This document shows, one piece after another, positions 7,737 through 19,400 of a stretch of 64,000 nt of DNA. A model generated the notes under the pieces. That model did no database searches. It was not told the DNA's origin and was given only the letters and a program-made list of their open reading frames with translations. Each line of letters begins with the position of its first letter. Positions within the stretch are counted from its first letter, which is position 1. The stretch covers positions 124,001 through 188,000 of the forward strand of contig RSEH01000036.1 in NCBI GenBank assembly GCA_006503475.1, written 5' to 3'. This DNA is from Stentor roeselii. Its lineage: Eukaryota; Ciliophora; Heterotrichea; Heterotrichida; Stentoridae. The position numbers and the translations under genes were made by a program.

Positions 7737-10700
7737 ATGCTAATAATGAACAAAGCAGCCAAGAAACCAAATTATAAAAAATATTATCCCTTCCATCGAA
7801 GCCGTCTACTCTCTCAATCCGCCCAAGACTCATTCAGATCTTCCCCATCCACAAGATTTTCGCCCCAAATCCTCAAAACCGAGTTATCCAAGCAAAACAT
7901 TTCACCTGCTCCACCATCCACAACATCTCAACTCCTTTCCCAAAAAAGCCTGAACTCAAACTCGCTTCCAGATTTAAAATCCCACTCATCATCCTTCCAT
8001 TCAATAGAAACTATATCCTCAAGCATTTTGCGACATTTCGAACAAAGCTGGAACCCTTCACTTCGAATAGAAGCTTGCAAAATAGTGAGAAAATGGGTAA
8101 AGCTCTCTCCTCAACGATTCCCGCAGCGCATTTGCGCTGCCTTAGTCGCTCTTAGTGAGTCAGACCAAGACGATCTTCAAGATTTTGCATTGGAACTTCT
8201 GAGGTTGTTGAGTATTAAGAACTGTTCATTGGTTGCTCGATGTGGAGGACTGCGGGTGTTGGTGAAGTGGCTGCTTAATCCAAGATGTTCTCAGTTTTCA
8301 AGTGAAAACTTGGCACTTACCTTCTCTTTTCTGTTGAATGAAGGACATACAAGGCAGTTTTTTAATGATGGGAAAGAAATTTTAAGAATTTTTGCAGTTT
8401 TTTTAGAACCTGAAACGATGAATAGGAATCAGAAGGAAGTCGTTGTTAGGAATGTTCGGAATGCTTTGGTTTTGATGGTGAGGAGCTGGGCTGGGTTGAT
8501 TTTTTTTACTTGTAATGGACTTGGGACTGTTGTTAAGGCCTTGAATGATAAGGTTGAGATTTGGATTAAGGAAGAAATTGTTGAGATGTTCTTTGAAATG
8601 ATTGATGTTCAGAGTGATACCTCGGGGAATCAGTTTAATATGATTAATAACTACTTGGCTATACTTCTTAAAGCTTTAGTTGATGCTGGAATCACACAGG
8701 AACTTATCAAGTTACTTAAAAAAGCAGATAAGAACTTTAAAGTAAAAGTTGAAAAACTTGCTGTTCTTCTTTGTAAACTACTAAAAAATCTGATACCGAC
8801 AGTTCAGGACCTTTCAGCTTTCTTAGAGTCTGAAAAGTTGCAGATATTTCCTGAAAAGCCAAAAAACTGTTACTTGTCCAGCTGTTTTACCTTTATCCAG
8901 GAAAAATCACTATTAAAAAGTATAAAAAACAAAGAAAATTCTTTTTTTCTAGAGTTTATTGAGAACCAGTTCGATGAGCCATCCTTTTTAAAGCAACTTC
9001 ACCAAAGTAAGGTGCACAAGCCTCACAAGAAGTGGAGATGGAAGCTAATCCTCGATATCATCACAGGCCCTTTAGAGCAAAATAACAAATTTCTACTGCC
9101 TCAAAGCATTCAATTCATTCATTCTTTGATCTCTTATTTCACGCCGAGTAAGAATCTTTTTCATTTACTTCCTTGGCATTCTAATCATTTTGACAAGGCA
9201 AGAGTCGCCAGGGCTCTTATTGAGTTGTTGTTGATGAAGGAAGAAGGATGTCTTATTTTAAACTCAAGCTTTTCTGAAGGATTTTTTCAAACTCGAAAAA
9301 GTTTTTTACATGAATTTTTTGAAGGACTTGATGAAGAAATCAAGTTTTTGAATACTGGAGAAGATGGGACTCTTAGAGTGTTTTCTCAGGAAAAGGTTAA
9401 AAATTGCATGGCGAGGGAATGCTTTTTGTGGGTTGAAATATTTTTAAGGTATCCGCAGGGGAGGAAATTGCTGAAGGCTAATAAAATTACTGCGATTTTA
9501 GTTGAACTTTTTGCTGTTGATCATCTTGCGGTACTGTTGTTGAATGTAGTTGACTACTCAAAGCAAAAATGGCGTCATTTTATGGAACTAATGCTAAACT
9601 CAAACGACTGGCTACGTTTAAAAGCAATAGAACGTCTACAAAGCCTTTACAGTTCAGGTACAAAAGACCTATCCTGGTCCCTTGAATACCTAAAAAGCCA
9701 GCTGATCTCTAAAAACCCTTTAATAATCTCCTCAACCCTCTCCCTCCTCCACAAGCTAACCAACGAGCACGTGAATTTATTAACCCTCCTTCATCTAGGC
9801 TCACAAGAGTTATTTTACCTAAACAAAGCAGGCAAGCGTGTCCTTCTAAATTTCCTAAAATACCCAGAAGGAATCCATTACCTATCATCTTTCGGCTTCT
9901 TAGAAAAAGAGCTAATCCTCTGGAATTCAAGTCTAAACAACAAATACGCAAGGGCAATCGAGTTGTCAATTGAAAAAGGACTCGAACCTCAAAAGGCTAA
10001 TTTTTTCTTTCATCTGCCGATGCCTCCTCAGTCCCAAGGCAAGGTCATCACCTGGGCAAGTCGACTTCCATTCAACGTTGTTGTCGTCTCTGGAAAAAAA
10101 AGAAGAATTGAATTGGATCCTGTGATTCTCGCGACTTTTGAAGGACTTGAAGTTCTTGGAGTCATTAATTCACAAGTTTTCTTTGATGAAGGACTCGCCG
10201 CTGGACTTAGCATGGGCTTGGTCTCTTTGGATTCAAGTGGAAATGAAACTTATGATGAATTTTTAGTACCCTGTGCAAAAGAATTGCAAAATTTAGAAGT
10301 TCAAAGAGATGGAGTCACTTTTTCATTTGTTAACAACTCTCGTCCTCTGTTGAAAACTGTTCGATTTTCTTTTAAACTTTTTGATCATGCTTTTAAATCA
10401 GCTAAAACAAAAAAACATTTATTCGGACTTCTCAGTCAAACTGCAGAAGGTGTTAAAATCGTCAAAGAACTTGGATATATTCAAAGATACTTCTTGGAAT
10501 TACAGAAATCTTCTGAAACTTTAATAAAAAGATCACTTTTGTGGGCTTTAGGACATTTCGGAAGTAATGAATTCGGTGCTTTAGTTTTAAAAGAATTGGG
10601 TGTTATTCGGTTCATTGCTTCTATTGCTGAAAATTCTTCAACTCTTTCTTTGAGAGGAACTGCTTTTCAGACCTTGTCGTTGATGTGCAGAGGTCCTTTG

Positions 10701-11132
10701 GGCCGAGCAGAGCTCGGCCTTGTTGGATGGACTTGCAACGGGGTTGCTTTTATTGCTTTGCCGAAGGATTCAGGAGCTTTGTTTCGGATTCCTAAGGCTG
10801 AAGCTTTTTTGCCGTATATGAAAAATCTGGACCATATTGAAAAAGTGCTGAAAAAATGCAGACTTCAACAATCTGAAGAAGAAGTCTTGAAATTGATTAC
10901 TGGGCTAGGAAGTCTTCACAATAAAAGTAAATGTGAAGTTGTTCTAAGAAATATAAGAAGAGCTTTTCCAGGTCTTTTTCTGAGCTCTGGATTATTCAAA
11001 TGTGTGAATGAAGTGATTTCAGGTTATAAATTCAGCTTGTCTTCTAGAATGTTTATTCATCGACTGTTTGATATCTTTCCACTGGTAGACCTTGAAAAGA
11101 TAAAATCGATTTCTCCTATATTTAACACTTAA
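7737..11132 (+). CDS. RICTOR: RICTOR homolog, TORC2 subunit
   Basis: An uninterrupted 1,131-residue frame. After a disordered S/P/Q-rich leader of about 90 residues comes a long helical-repeat (HEAT/ARM-like) body. Three segments match RICTOR family landmarks as I recall them: VRSWAGLIFFTCNGLGTVV (about residues 243-262; family LLRSWSGLI...GLRSLV), GKRVLLNFLKYPEGIHYLSS (middle RICTOR domain), and the block LLWALGHFGSNEFGALVLKE followed by ENSSTLSLRGTAFQTLSLMC (family LWAVGNVGS and SLRGTAFFVLGLISRT). RICTOR is the defining scaffold of TOR complex 2, which phosphorylates AGC kinases. The protein is shorter than animal RICTOR (about 1,700) and stops soon after the last conserved block. No intron is needed. 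Confidence 0.9.
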   Translation: MLIMNKAAKKPNYKKYYPFHRSRLLSQSAQDSFRSSPSTRFSPQILKTELSKQNISPAPPSTTSQLLSQKSLNSNSLPDLKSHSSSFHSIETISSSILRHFEQSWNPSLRIEACKIVRKWVKLSPQRFPQRICAALVALSESDQDDLQDFALELLRLLSIKNCSLVARCGGLRVLVKWLLNPRCSQFSSENLALTFSFLLNEGHTRQFFNDGKEILRIFAVFLEPETMNRNQKEVVVRNVRNALVLMVRSWAGLIFFTCNGLGTVVKALNDKVEIWIKEEIVEMFFEMIDVQSDTSGNQFNMINNYLAILLKALVDAGITQELIKLLKKADKNFKVKVEKLAVLLCKLLKNLIPTVQDLSAFLESEKLQIFPEKPKNCYLSSCFTFIQEKSLLKSIKNKENSFFLEFIENQFDEPSFLKQLHQSKVHKPHKKWRWKLILDIITGPLEQNNKFLLPQSIQFIHSLISYFTPSKNLFHLLPWHSNHFDKARVARALIELLLMKEEGCLILNSSFSEGFFQTRKSFLHEFFEGLDEEIKFLNTGEDGTLRVFSQEKVKNCMARECFLWVEIFLRYPQGRKLLKANKITAILVELFAVDHLAVLLLNVVDYSKQKWRHFMELMLNSNDWLRLKAIERLQSLYSSGTKDLSWSLEYLKSQLISKNPLIISSTLSLLHKLTNEHVNLLTLLHLGSQELFYLNKAGKRVLLNFLKYPEGIHYLSSFGFLEKELILWNSSLNNKYARAIELSIEKGLEPQKANFFFHLPMPPQSQGKVITWASRLPFNVVVVSGKKRRIELDPVILATFEGLEVLGVINSQVFFDEGLAAGLSMGLVSLDSSGNETYDEFLVPCAKELQNLEVQRDGVTFSFVNNSRPLLKTVRFSFKLFDHAFKSAKTKKHLFGLLSQTAEGVKIVKELGYIQRYFLELQKSSETLIKRSLLWALGHFGSNEFGALVLKELGVIRFIASIAENSSTLSLRGTAFQTLSLMCRGPLGRAELGLVGWTCNGVAFIALPKDSGALFRIPKAEAFLPYMKNLDHIEKVLKKCRLQQSEEEVLKLITGLGSLHNKSKCEVVLRNIRRAFPGLFLSSGLFKCVNEVISGYKFSLSSRMFIHRLFDIFPLVDLEKIKSISPIFNT

Positions 11133-11138
11133 TAATAA

Positions 11139-14100
11139 TTAAAAGTCAGTAAAATTAAGAACTTTGAACCCCTTCACTTTTTTCTTTTGATTTTTCCAGA
11201 TAACATTGAATAAAAGCAAGATTTTTCTCCTTTGTCCAAAAATTTCTTTCATTTTTTGATTTTGGTTGATTTTTGACTCGATTTTATCAACAAAGCCTTC
11301 GAAAAGTCCCATTAAAGACCCGACAGATTCAAGCAGTCCGAAAATAGTTCCAAGTAAAGCTCCAAAAAAAGTGATCCAGTTGTTATTCAAGGTTCTTTTC
11401 GTGATCAAAGCTGTGTTGCTCAATGAAATTTCCAGCTTAACATATAGGAAACTGTTAAGATAAAACCTTCATGAAAATCACGTTTTCTGGTCCACAGTGG
11501 TTCCAAGTGTTATTTGAGAAGTGTAACGAACATGATACCCTGAACTGAAACTAGGCCAGTTTGAAGACTCTGAGTAAAAAAGCTGAATGAAAATTACTGA
11601 AGGAATAAACTCGAATTTCGCTACTGTCGGGACTTGGCCTCTGAAAAGAGAAGACTTTTTAGATGGGAAGACTGGCACGAAACTTTCACTGAGTTCTTTT
11701 GGGATTGATGATGAACTTGAGAGTTTCAGTAAAATTCCACTGGCAGATGCAGTGAGGTCGTTTAAGTTTAACTGGATTTCAGAGTCTTCTTCAAATAGGA
11801 CTTTCTTGAAATCGACTGTAACCTTGCAGTTTTGATCAGAAATTTCACAGTTAATTGATTTGGAACTGTAAGAAAATTCTGAATGGTTCACTGATATCGA
11901 GTCTGCGCATTTTGACTTGAGTGAACAGTTACCTGGATAGTCCAGTAAAGTAAACTGAACTTCTACATTTTCCGATTCGACTTGATCATCAAGGGTCACT
12001 AACGGCACCAAAGATTTACTTTCAGAAATATTCAATTCCAAGTAAATTAAAAGTGCAACTGCGAATGTAAGAATAGCGATTATCATAAAAAATAAAAAAA
12101 ATAATCCACCTAGTCGAGTTCTTCGATAAATTACTGGACTTCCTATTTTTTGACCGTGAGAAGTTACGAGTAAATCCATGGATTTTAGAAGGTTTCGCAG
12201 TGATTCTGAACAACTTAAGACAAAACTTAGAACAAGAGCAGAGATAAGAAAGATGTACCACATGTTTTCTTGAAGATACTCTATATGACTGGACCTTACT
12301 ACAAGGTTTTGAGGCTGATTGCTTGACTCTTTGTAATTTGTCACTCTTATGCTTGGGGATGTGGCTCTTACTGGACAGTAGTCGTTTTCTGGGCATAATT
12401 TGCAGTAAGTGGAGCCTTCCTTGTCGGTGTAAGTCCCATATTCGCATGAAATGCATTCTAAGTAGTAATAAGCACCGGTTACGTTAGAAAAAGTTCCTTT
12501 TGGGCATGGAATGCATTTTTTTCCATAGTTGTAGGTGCCTATGCCGCATGGTAAACATTCGTCTCCGACTGTACCTTTACTGCAGCTTATGTTGAATTCG
12601 CTTTGGTTGTCAAATGTTATTTTGTATAAAGAGTTTGAATAGGATTCAAAGGTTTTAACCCCAGAAAGACCTCTAGCTCCACCGAATATATAAAGATCTT
12701 TGCGATATTGAACAACTGAATGTCCGAACAAGTGAAGTTCCTCAGAAAGCATAGCAGAACTAAATTTATTAGTCATTGAATCAAACATAACCAATTCAGT
12801 ATTAAGATATTCACTCCACAAGCTTCCTCCAACTAAAAATATTTTTCCATCATTAAAGGAATAAGCAGTATCAGAAGTTCTAAAATAATTAGAAATCATC
12901 TTCTCTTCTACACTAACTGAAAATTTTCGAGTATTAATTCCACTGATATTCAAATCATAAACGATGTAATTAGGGACTTCCTCAATACTAGTCCCTCCAA
13001 CAACAGTAATAACAACTGAATCCAAATTTGAAGTCGTTACAAAACAATGATGATTAATCGGTCGAAAATAATCAGGCATACTTATTAAAGTTGCATTATT
13101 ATACATATAATCAAAAATAAACAAGTCACCAACAGCTGAGTTCAAATCTCTTCCTCCAATTTCAAAATTAAGAGAATTAAAATATAATAAGCATGAGGAA
13201 TATCTAGGAGACTTCCAGTTACTTGTTTTCTGCACAAGGTTAAAATACTTATTTTTCATCTCAAAATAATAAAATTCATTAAAGACTTCGACATCAGTCT
13301 TTCCTGAAGTCAATACAATCCCAAGGCCTTCAATAAGAGCAATATTCATCAATTCGCGCCCAGTAGGAATATTCCCGGTAGGGTTAATTTTATTCCAAAC
13401 ATTATTCTGAAAGTTAAAACTCCACATATCATTCAAATAATCCCCACTATCACTAACACCTCCAAATATATACAACTCGCTATCAAACACAAAACTTGCA
13501 TGATTTTTTCTTTTTTTCGGAAATTCCGCTGATTTTATCAAAGTTTCAACAGAAAGACTGAGGTCTAAAGTAACCCGAATCACTGAATTTTCAATTCCTT
13601 GGCTTGTTTGGCCGAATAAAAAATAAGCATGGTCGTTGATTTGAACTGAAGAGTAGGAAACTCGAAAGTTTGAAGAAATGTTGAAAAATGACCAATAGTT
13701 GTTTAATAATGAATAAGAATGGATCAGCGGGTAGGGTCTTAATGAGTAATTGTCGATGCTAAAGAAAATGAATAGAAAGCCATTTGAAATGTAGCTTGTG
13801 TGAAAATTTAATTGATGAGTTAAGGACGGCTTTGATAGAATTTTCCAGGTTTTGGTTTTGATTGTGAATTTATATAGGATGTTCTCAGTGGACTTGCTGT
13901 TTAAGGCGAATAGGTATAATGCTTCTGAGTCGTAACTCAGACTTGCACCTAATTGGCCGGCTGGGGTTTCACCTGTCGTTATTAGTTTAGAGACTTTTAG
14001 GGTTTCTACTTCTATTCTGATTGGGGATTACATGAATAACGAGTTGGATATGCCTTCTATGCTTAATCCGCCATATATGGCGAAGTAGTCTATGTTGTTG

Positions 14101-14543
14101 TATGTGAATGAACAAGTAGCGCTATTGTCAAGTCCATATAATTGATCTCCTGTAAGTAAAGTAGTAGACCATACAAGCAATTCAAGATCGAACTTGTAAA
14201 CTTCAGATGAAATTTCATTTCTATTTACTCCAAAAAGTAGTATTAGATATCTGGATGATTGAATAAATAACTTTGCATTGTACATAGCAGGAGGTTTAAT
14301 CCCAGATCTCGGATGTATTTCATTCCACCTATTTGAACTAACAGAATAAGAGTACAAACTCGAAGAGTACTTTTCAGTAGAAGCAATTCTTCCTCCGAAG
14401 GTAATAATTTGATTCTTTTTCGTATAAAAAACAGAAGAAGTTTTAGTCATTCTATCAGGACAAACCCCAGTCTCCGGTATTTCATTGTAAACAATCCCTT
14501 TGACCACTGCAAAGCACTTGAAAGCCCAAATATAAAAAATCAT
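11139..14543 (-). CDS. Kelch/cysteine-rich multi-TM membrane protein
   Basis: Three exons join across two 15-nt introns: gtaatccccaatcag (plus 14017-14031) and gtgattttcatgaag (plus 11467-11481). The product is 1,124 residues, starting at 14543 with a hydrophobic N-terminus (MIFYIWAFKCFAVVKGIV). The first two thirds are kelch-type beta-propeller repeats (HASFVFDSELYIFGGVSDSG, TGRELMNIALIEG). Next come ephrin-receptor-like cysteine motifs (GTYNYGKKCIPCPKGTF, CEYGTYTDKEGSTYCKLC). Two TM helices follow near residues 500-600, then a further ectodomain and a final hydrophobic segment (FFGALLGTIFGLLESVGSLMG). Such kelch/GCC2-GCC3 membrane proteins are common in ciliates; function unknown. The second intron begins GTG rather than GTA, so the last roughly 110 residues are a little less certain. 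Its 3' end is 7 bp from that of RICTOR. Confidence 0.85.
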
Positions 14544-14557
14544 TTATATCTAACCTA

Positions 14558-15487
14558 CTAGAGTCTAAGATTCTCAAATATCGACTTCCTTAAAAAGTCA
14601 TAAAATTCAGGTTTTTCCCTGACCCTCTGTTCATAAATGCTTCCATTAAACCCGAGTACTTTTTCTCTCAGTTTATCCATAACGTAATACATTATATGTT
14701 TCGTTCCAAAGTTTATTAGAACCATGGGAAGCAAAGCAATATTCAAGTCGCAAGTCACCACATATGTCACACGAGTTCTAACTGGGTCTATATACTCAAT
14801 ATATAAACATCCTGTACGTACCCACATTCTTGTTTCACCTTCATTTAATGCAGGAATTTTCATATTCATGTAATTTTCAGAACTTGGGGTCTTCATTGTT
14901 ACCATACAAGCATGGCGATCAGGAAGTGGAAGTGCATTAAACTCCACAATACAGTGACGGTCAGACACTGGCCAAGGGAACCAGAAATGATATTTGACTA
15001 GTTTTCTCGTCATAGTAGGAGATGCCAAAATTTCACAGCCTTTCAAAGCGTCAACCCAAGAAGGTGCGAGGTCTGCTTCACTGATTACTGACAGTACTTC
15101 GAACATGGAGACTGGAATGTCGACAGAACTTCGGGTAAAGAAGTTGTTTCCCCCGCCTTGAGACTCTATTTTTATCCCGTTCGACTCTGAAACTAACACC
15201 CAGTTCGGACTGTTTAACAAAGCAAAGCAGTCGTCAATGTATTCTTCTTCGCTTCGGAAACGATTGTATTCCATGAAGTCGAACTTTCGACGAAGTTTTG
15301 GAGTTTCTTCTATTGCTGCCTGGATTTTTAAGTGAATTGAAAGTAGTTCTCCGTGTTGGCAATTGTAGAAGGCGGTCTTGAACTCTTCGATTAAATTTTC
15401 AGTCATTTTATAGCCATAGATTGAGACTAGAACTGTTGAAAATTTTGCAAGGGGAAGGAAGGCGAGTATACCGAAGCAACCCAGCAT
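14558..15487 (-). CDS. START-domain lipid-transfer protein
   Basis: A 309-residue frame; most of it is a StAR-related lipid-transfer domain. Typical pieces are PSWVDALKGCEILASPT, KYHFWFPWPVSDRHCIVEFN (the family's WPxxxRDxxx strand), EGETRMWVRTGCLYIEYIDP and a C-terminal helix MYYVMDKLREKVLG. START domains bind a single sterol, phospholipid or ceramide. The first 27 residues are hydrophobic and could be a membrane anchor. If translation starts instead at the second Met (15406), the protein is a soluble 282-residue START protein. Its 3' end lies 14 bp upstream of the kelch gene's start on the same strand. Confidence 0.88.
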   Translation of the reverse strand: MLGCFGILAFLPLAKFSTVLVSIYGYKMTENLIEEFKTAFYNCQHGELLSIHLKIQAAIEETPKLRRKFDFMEYNRFRSEEEYIDDCFALLNSPNWVLVSESNGIKIESQGGGNNFFTRSSVDIPVSMFEVLSVISEADLAPSWVDALKGCEILASPTMTRKLVKYHFWFPWPVSDRHCIVEFNALPLPDRHACMVTMKTPSSENYMNMKIPALNEGETRMWVRTGCLYIEYIDPVRTRVTYVVTCDLNIALLPMVLINFGTKHIMYYVMDKLREKVLGFNGSIYEQRVREKPEFYDFLRKSIFENLRL

Positions 15488-15621
15488 AAAAGATTAGGAT
15501 TGTATCATCAACTCATGAGAATAATTTTCATCCAATTTCAGATCTCATTTGGCGGGCTGCAATGACTAAATTTTCTTAGAAATTTAATAAATTCTCGAAT
15601 TTTTAATCTATCTCTATTAGT
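15488..15621. other. Short spacer between START and BAH-PHD genes
   Basis: About 130 bp of AT-rich spacer between the 5' end of the START gene and the 3' end of the BAH-PHD gene. No feature is seen in it. Confidence 0.6.
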
Positions 15622-16335
15622 CTAAAGGTTTTGGCCGCAGCCTGGACATTGATGAGAGCCAAGGTTATCTAAGCAAGCTATATGCAAGATTCGGTCGCAG
15701 TCTTTGCAAGGCTTGAATGGTATGTCAGGATTTATTATTGAATTACATACACAGTCTGTCTTCCAATTGTTTAAAGGAGGATCAAGTTTCTTCTTCATAT
15801 GGTCCCATCTTGCTCTAGTGAAGTAGATGTCTTGGTCGTAATTTTGCATTGTTAGGATTTCGTCTATTGTTAGGACTCTTACTTTTCCATTTACGGTCTG
15901 AATTTCAACATCCATGCAGTATTCGGACAAGAAAAGCTCCATATCTGAGCATGAACTGATAATTGATTGATCTTCTGTGTCTTGTGGTTTAAAATACCAT
16001 TGAATGTTAAGCATCACTTTTCCAGTTATACAGTCAAAATTAATCAACTTTATCTTTCCGATTGATTCTGAATCTGAATACTCATTGATCAATACATTAT
16101 CTCCTGTTTTAACTTCAAGAGTTTGGCAGTAAGCTTTGTCAATTGAGATCTTCATTCCTTCCGGGAAATTCAATGCGAGCCTCAAATTCATATAACCCCC
16201 CAAAAACAAAAAACAAATAATCCATATCAGTACAAATCCCAAAGTTCCTAAACTCTTCCAAATCAATCCTGAAACATCGATGATCCAAACCAAAGCTAGT
16301 TCATCCAATCCTAAACAATAATCCCCTACCATCAA
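15622..16335 (-). CDS. BAH-PHD chromatin reader
   Basis: Up to 237 residues. The core reads as a BAH domain (KTGDNVLINEYSDSESIGKI, LFLSEYCMDVEIQTVNGKV, DIYFTRARWDHMKKKLDPPL) followed by a C-terminal PHD finger with C-x-C, C-x2-C, H-x2-C and C-x2-C ligands (CVCNSIINPDIPFKPCKDCD, HIACL, CPGC). BAH-PHD proteins read histone marks, as in plant EBS/SHL and ORC1-like proteins. The first 47 residues of the longest frame are very hydrophobic and G/T-rich, odd for a nuclear protein. A start at the Met at 16194 (MNLRLALNF) or 16158 is more likely, giving about 178-190 residues. The domain call is firm, the start is not. Confidence 0.8.
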   Translation of the reverse strand: MMVGDYCLGLDELALVWIIDVSGLIWKSLGTLGFVLIWIICFLFLGGYMNLRLALNFPEGMKISIDKAYCQTLEVKTGDNVLINEYSDSESIGKIKLINFDCITGKVMLNIQWYFKPQDTEDQSIISSCSDMELFLSEYCMDVEIQTVNGKVRVLTIDEILTMQNYDQDIYFTRARWDHMKKKLDPPLNNWKTDCVCNSIINPDIPFKPCKDCDRILHIACLDNLGSHQCPGCGQNL

Positions 16336-16485
16336 AACCTTTCATAATAAATCTCCCTAAATCTGATCTCAAAAAGAAAATCCTTCAACAACCCTAAAGA
16401 AAACATCTAAAAAAAATCAAATCTCCTCCATAATTTACTCTTCTATTAATAGTTCTCTACTACTCCCTAATATCATCTAATAAAA

Positions 16486-19400
16486 ATGCATCCAGTCCAT
16501 TTAGCTTCAAGAGGCCACATGGCCTGGGACGATACCCTTCTGGCAGTAGGTTCAAATTCTCTTTCCCTCTACTCCCTTTCTCATTCCTCGCTAAACGAGC
16601 TTCAAACGATTTCATCAAAGCATCCAATAACCTCAATGGAATGGTCTAAAACAACAGAGTCCATTCTCGCGACAGGTTCATCATCAGGAATAGTTTCCTT
16701 TTACAAGAAGTCCTCTCTTCTCTCAGACCCAAGCAAGAGTTTCCTAAAAGAAGACAAAATAATCGACAACATGAGTGTAGGTTCTCTTCAGTTCTGCCCA
16801 AGTAAGCCGAATCTCTTAGCAATAGGTGCGAATGAACTTTTCATCTACAACCTTGAAGCAGGTCTTACTTCTCGAGACCCGACGAAATACGTGTTTAAAC
16901 TTGGTAAGTCTAGTATGGATGGGAAAAGACTGACGAGTATCGCGTGGAATCCTCAAGTTCAGTATATTTTAGCAGCGGCAACTCAGAATTGTGCTGCAAG
17001 TGTCTGGGACTTAAGGGGCAATCAGACGTTATTCAATGTGCATGACGCGAATTATTTGAATAAGTCGTTTTGCTCGGGAATTGCTTGGAATCCTGATATT
17101 CCTACTCAGTTTATTATGGCTTATGATGACTCAACTACTCCTAATCTCCAGATATGGGACTTGAGGAAACATGAACAGCCTGTTAAAGAATTGAAAACGA
17201 ATCATAACTCAGGAATCACTGCACTTAGTTGGTGTCCTTATGACTCTTCTGTGTTTGCTTCTAGTGATCGTAGTGGGTTTACTAATCTTTGGAGCTTTAA
17301 ACAGTGTCAGACTTTTATGAAAGTTAATCATTCGGTGGCTGGAGCACCTTGCTCTATTAAGTGGGTACCTAGGCAGCCTGGAGTTGTTTCTTTCGGATTT
17401 GAAGATGGAGAAATTGAGATAAGAAACGTCTACACTCCAGCAGTAGAAACAGGAACCAGAACATCATCCAGTGACCACCCTTCAGAAGTCATAAAGCCCA
17501 ACATCGTGCACACTCCCCTTTACCTCCTTAAAAAAGCTCCAACTTCCTTCGGCTACAACGGAAAGCTCGCTTCTCTTTACCTAAACTCAAACAAAATCAT
17601 CCAAACTCAGCTAAACCCACTCTCCTCACCTCTAAAATCAAAAGTAGAAAAAGCTCACCAATTATTTTCCTCAGGAAAACTAAGCGAACTTTGCAGTTAT
17701 TTCTCCGAATTTTCATCTGAATCAGGAAAGTTACAATGGGAACTAATCGCTTCAAAGCTTTCTGGAAACATTTCTAATGTGGCAAGTCTTCTTGGCTTCG
17801 ACCGCCGAGCTGTTGAGAGAGCGACAGAGAAACAAACAGGAAAAAAGCGCAGTACTCATGAAGAAGCTCCTTCAGGGCGAAAGGAGAGTTTTCATGATAC
17901 TTTTTCATTTGTTGACCTTTCAGCTGTCGACGCAGTCGACTTTTTCAACAAGGCTGGAGCGAAACATGAAGAAGTTAAACAACAAGTCGAGACTTTGAAG
18001 AGTGAACCGGAATTTGTTCAGACTATTATGGAGACCATTTCAAAGGTAAGGGTTAAATAGAATGTCAATTGGGATGAAGGACTTGAAAAATTGATTAGGG
18101 AAAATATTATTTTAGGAAATTTAGAAGCTGCTATTGATTGTGCACTGGTTTGTGGAAGGACGGCTGAAGCACTTATTATTGCTCATCAGGGAGGACCTGA
18201 ACTTTTTAATATTACTCAAGAAGCAGTTTTGAATAGCTCGAAAGATAGGTTTTTGAAGAATAACTTGCTGAACTTGCTGAAGAAAGATGTTGGGGAGATT
18301 ATTGAAAATTGTGAATATGGAAAGTGGAAAGAAGTTCTTGCTATTTTGATTATTAATAACTCGAAACCTGCTGTTGTTGCTCAGTTTGCGGAAAAACTAG
18401 AAGATGCTGGATTTAATGAGGCTGCTGAAGTTTGTTATATTTATTCTGGGTACTCTGAACGAGTAATCGAGTCCTGGGTACGAAAATACCGACAAGCACT
18501 ATCAGATGGTGAAGACCGTGAATCAGAGATATTCAGCCTATTCTTCAAAGCTCTTCTTCACTCAGAAAGTTTTAACTTCAGCGGAAGTGAGTTATTAGAG
18601 CGAATCTATTTAGAATACCTGAGCCTTCTGTTCAGCAAAGGTTTAATATCTCAAGGTTTCGACATAATGAAGCAACTAAAAACCCCGAAGCACTCAATGG
18701 CCCTGATGATTTTTGTTGAACGCCACACAAAAGCGAACACAGGAACAAGTAAAGCGCCTTGGAAACTGATGAACATAGTCCCAGTGAAAGGCAAAGACGT
18801 GAAGCCAGTCGAGGTGAAAAAACAAGACCGTCCTGTCTTTACTCGAGAAAATGTTGTCCCTGATGTAAAAAAAGCTGCTTTTAATGAAATTCCTAAACCT
18901 GTCAGACCGGTTCCTGAACCAGTTCGACAACCTGAGCCTTTGAGACAAGCTTTTCCTGAACCTCCTAAACCAGTCTTTCAGGAAGGAAAATCTGCTCGAC
19001 CTGTGGTCGATAAGGGAAACTTACCCCCTCCTCCACCTGTTTTTCACTCTAATGCGGAAATTAAAAAGTCACCTTTTGGAGAAATCAAGACAGTTGGACC
19101 TAGTCTAGAATCAAAACAAATAACACCTGCATCTGGGACTTCTAATGCTTCTTTACCACCACCACCACCAATCAAGAAGGAAAGTAAGGTTGACCCACCG
19201 CCTTTGAGGCAAGAATTCAAAACAGTCGAGCACCCATCTCGTCCAGAACCCAAAGAAGACCTGATCCCTCCTCCAGAAAACCCCAAACCCCGTCCAGAAG
19301 AGCGAAAATCCGTAACCCCCTCAACCCCATCTCCATCAGTCCCCTTCGCACCCTCAGTTCCAAAGACAATTCCTCCACCTCGTCCAGGAGTAGGTTTTCC

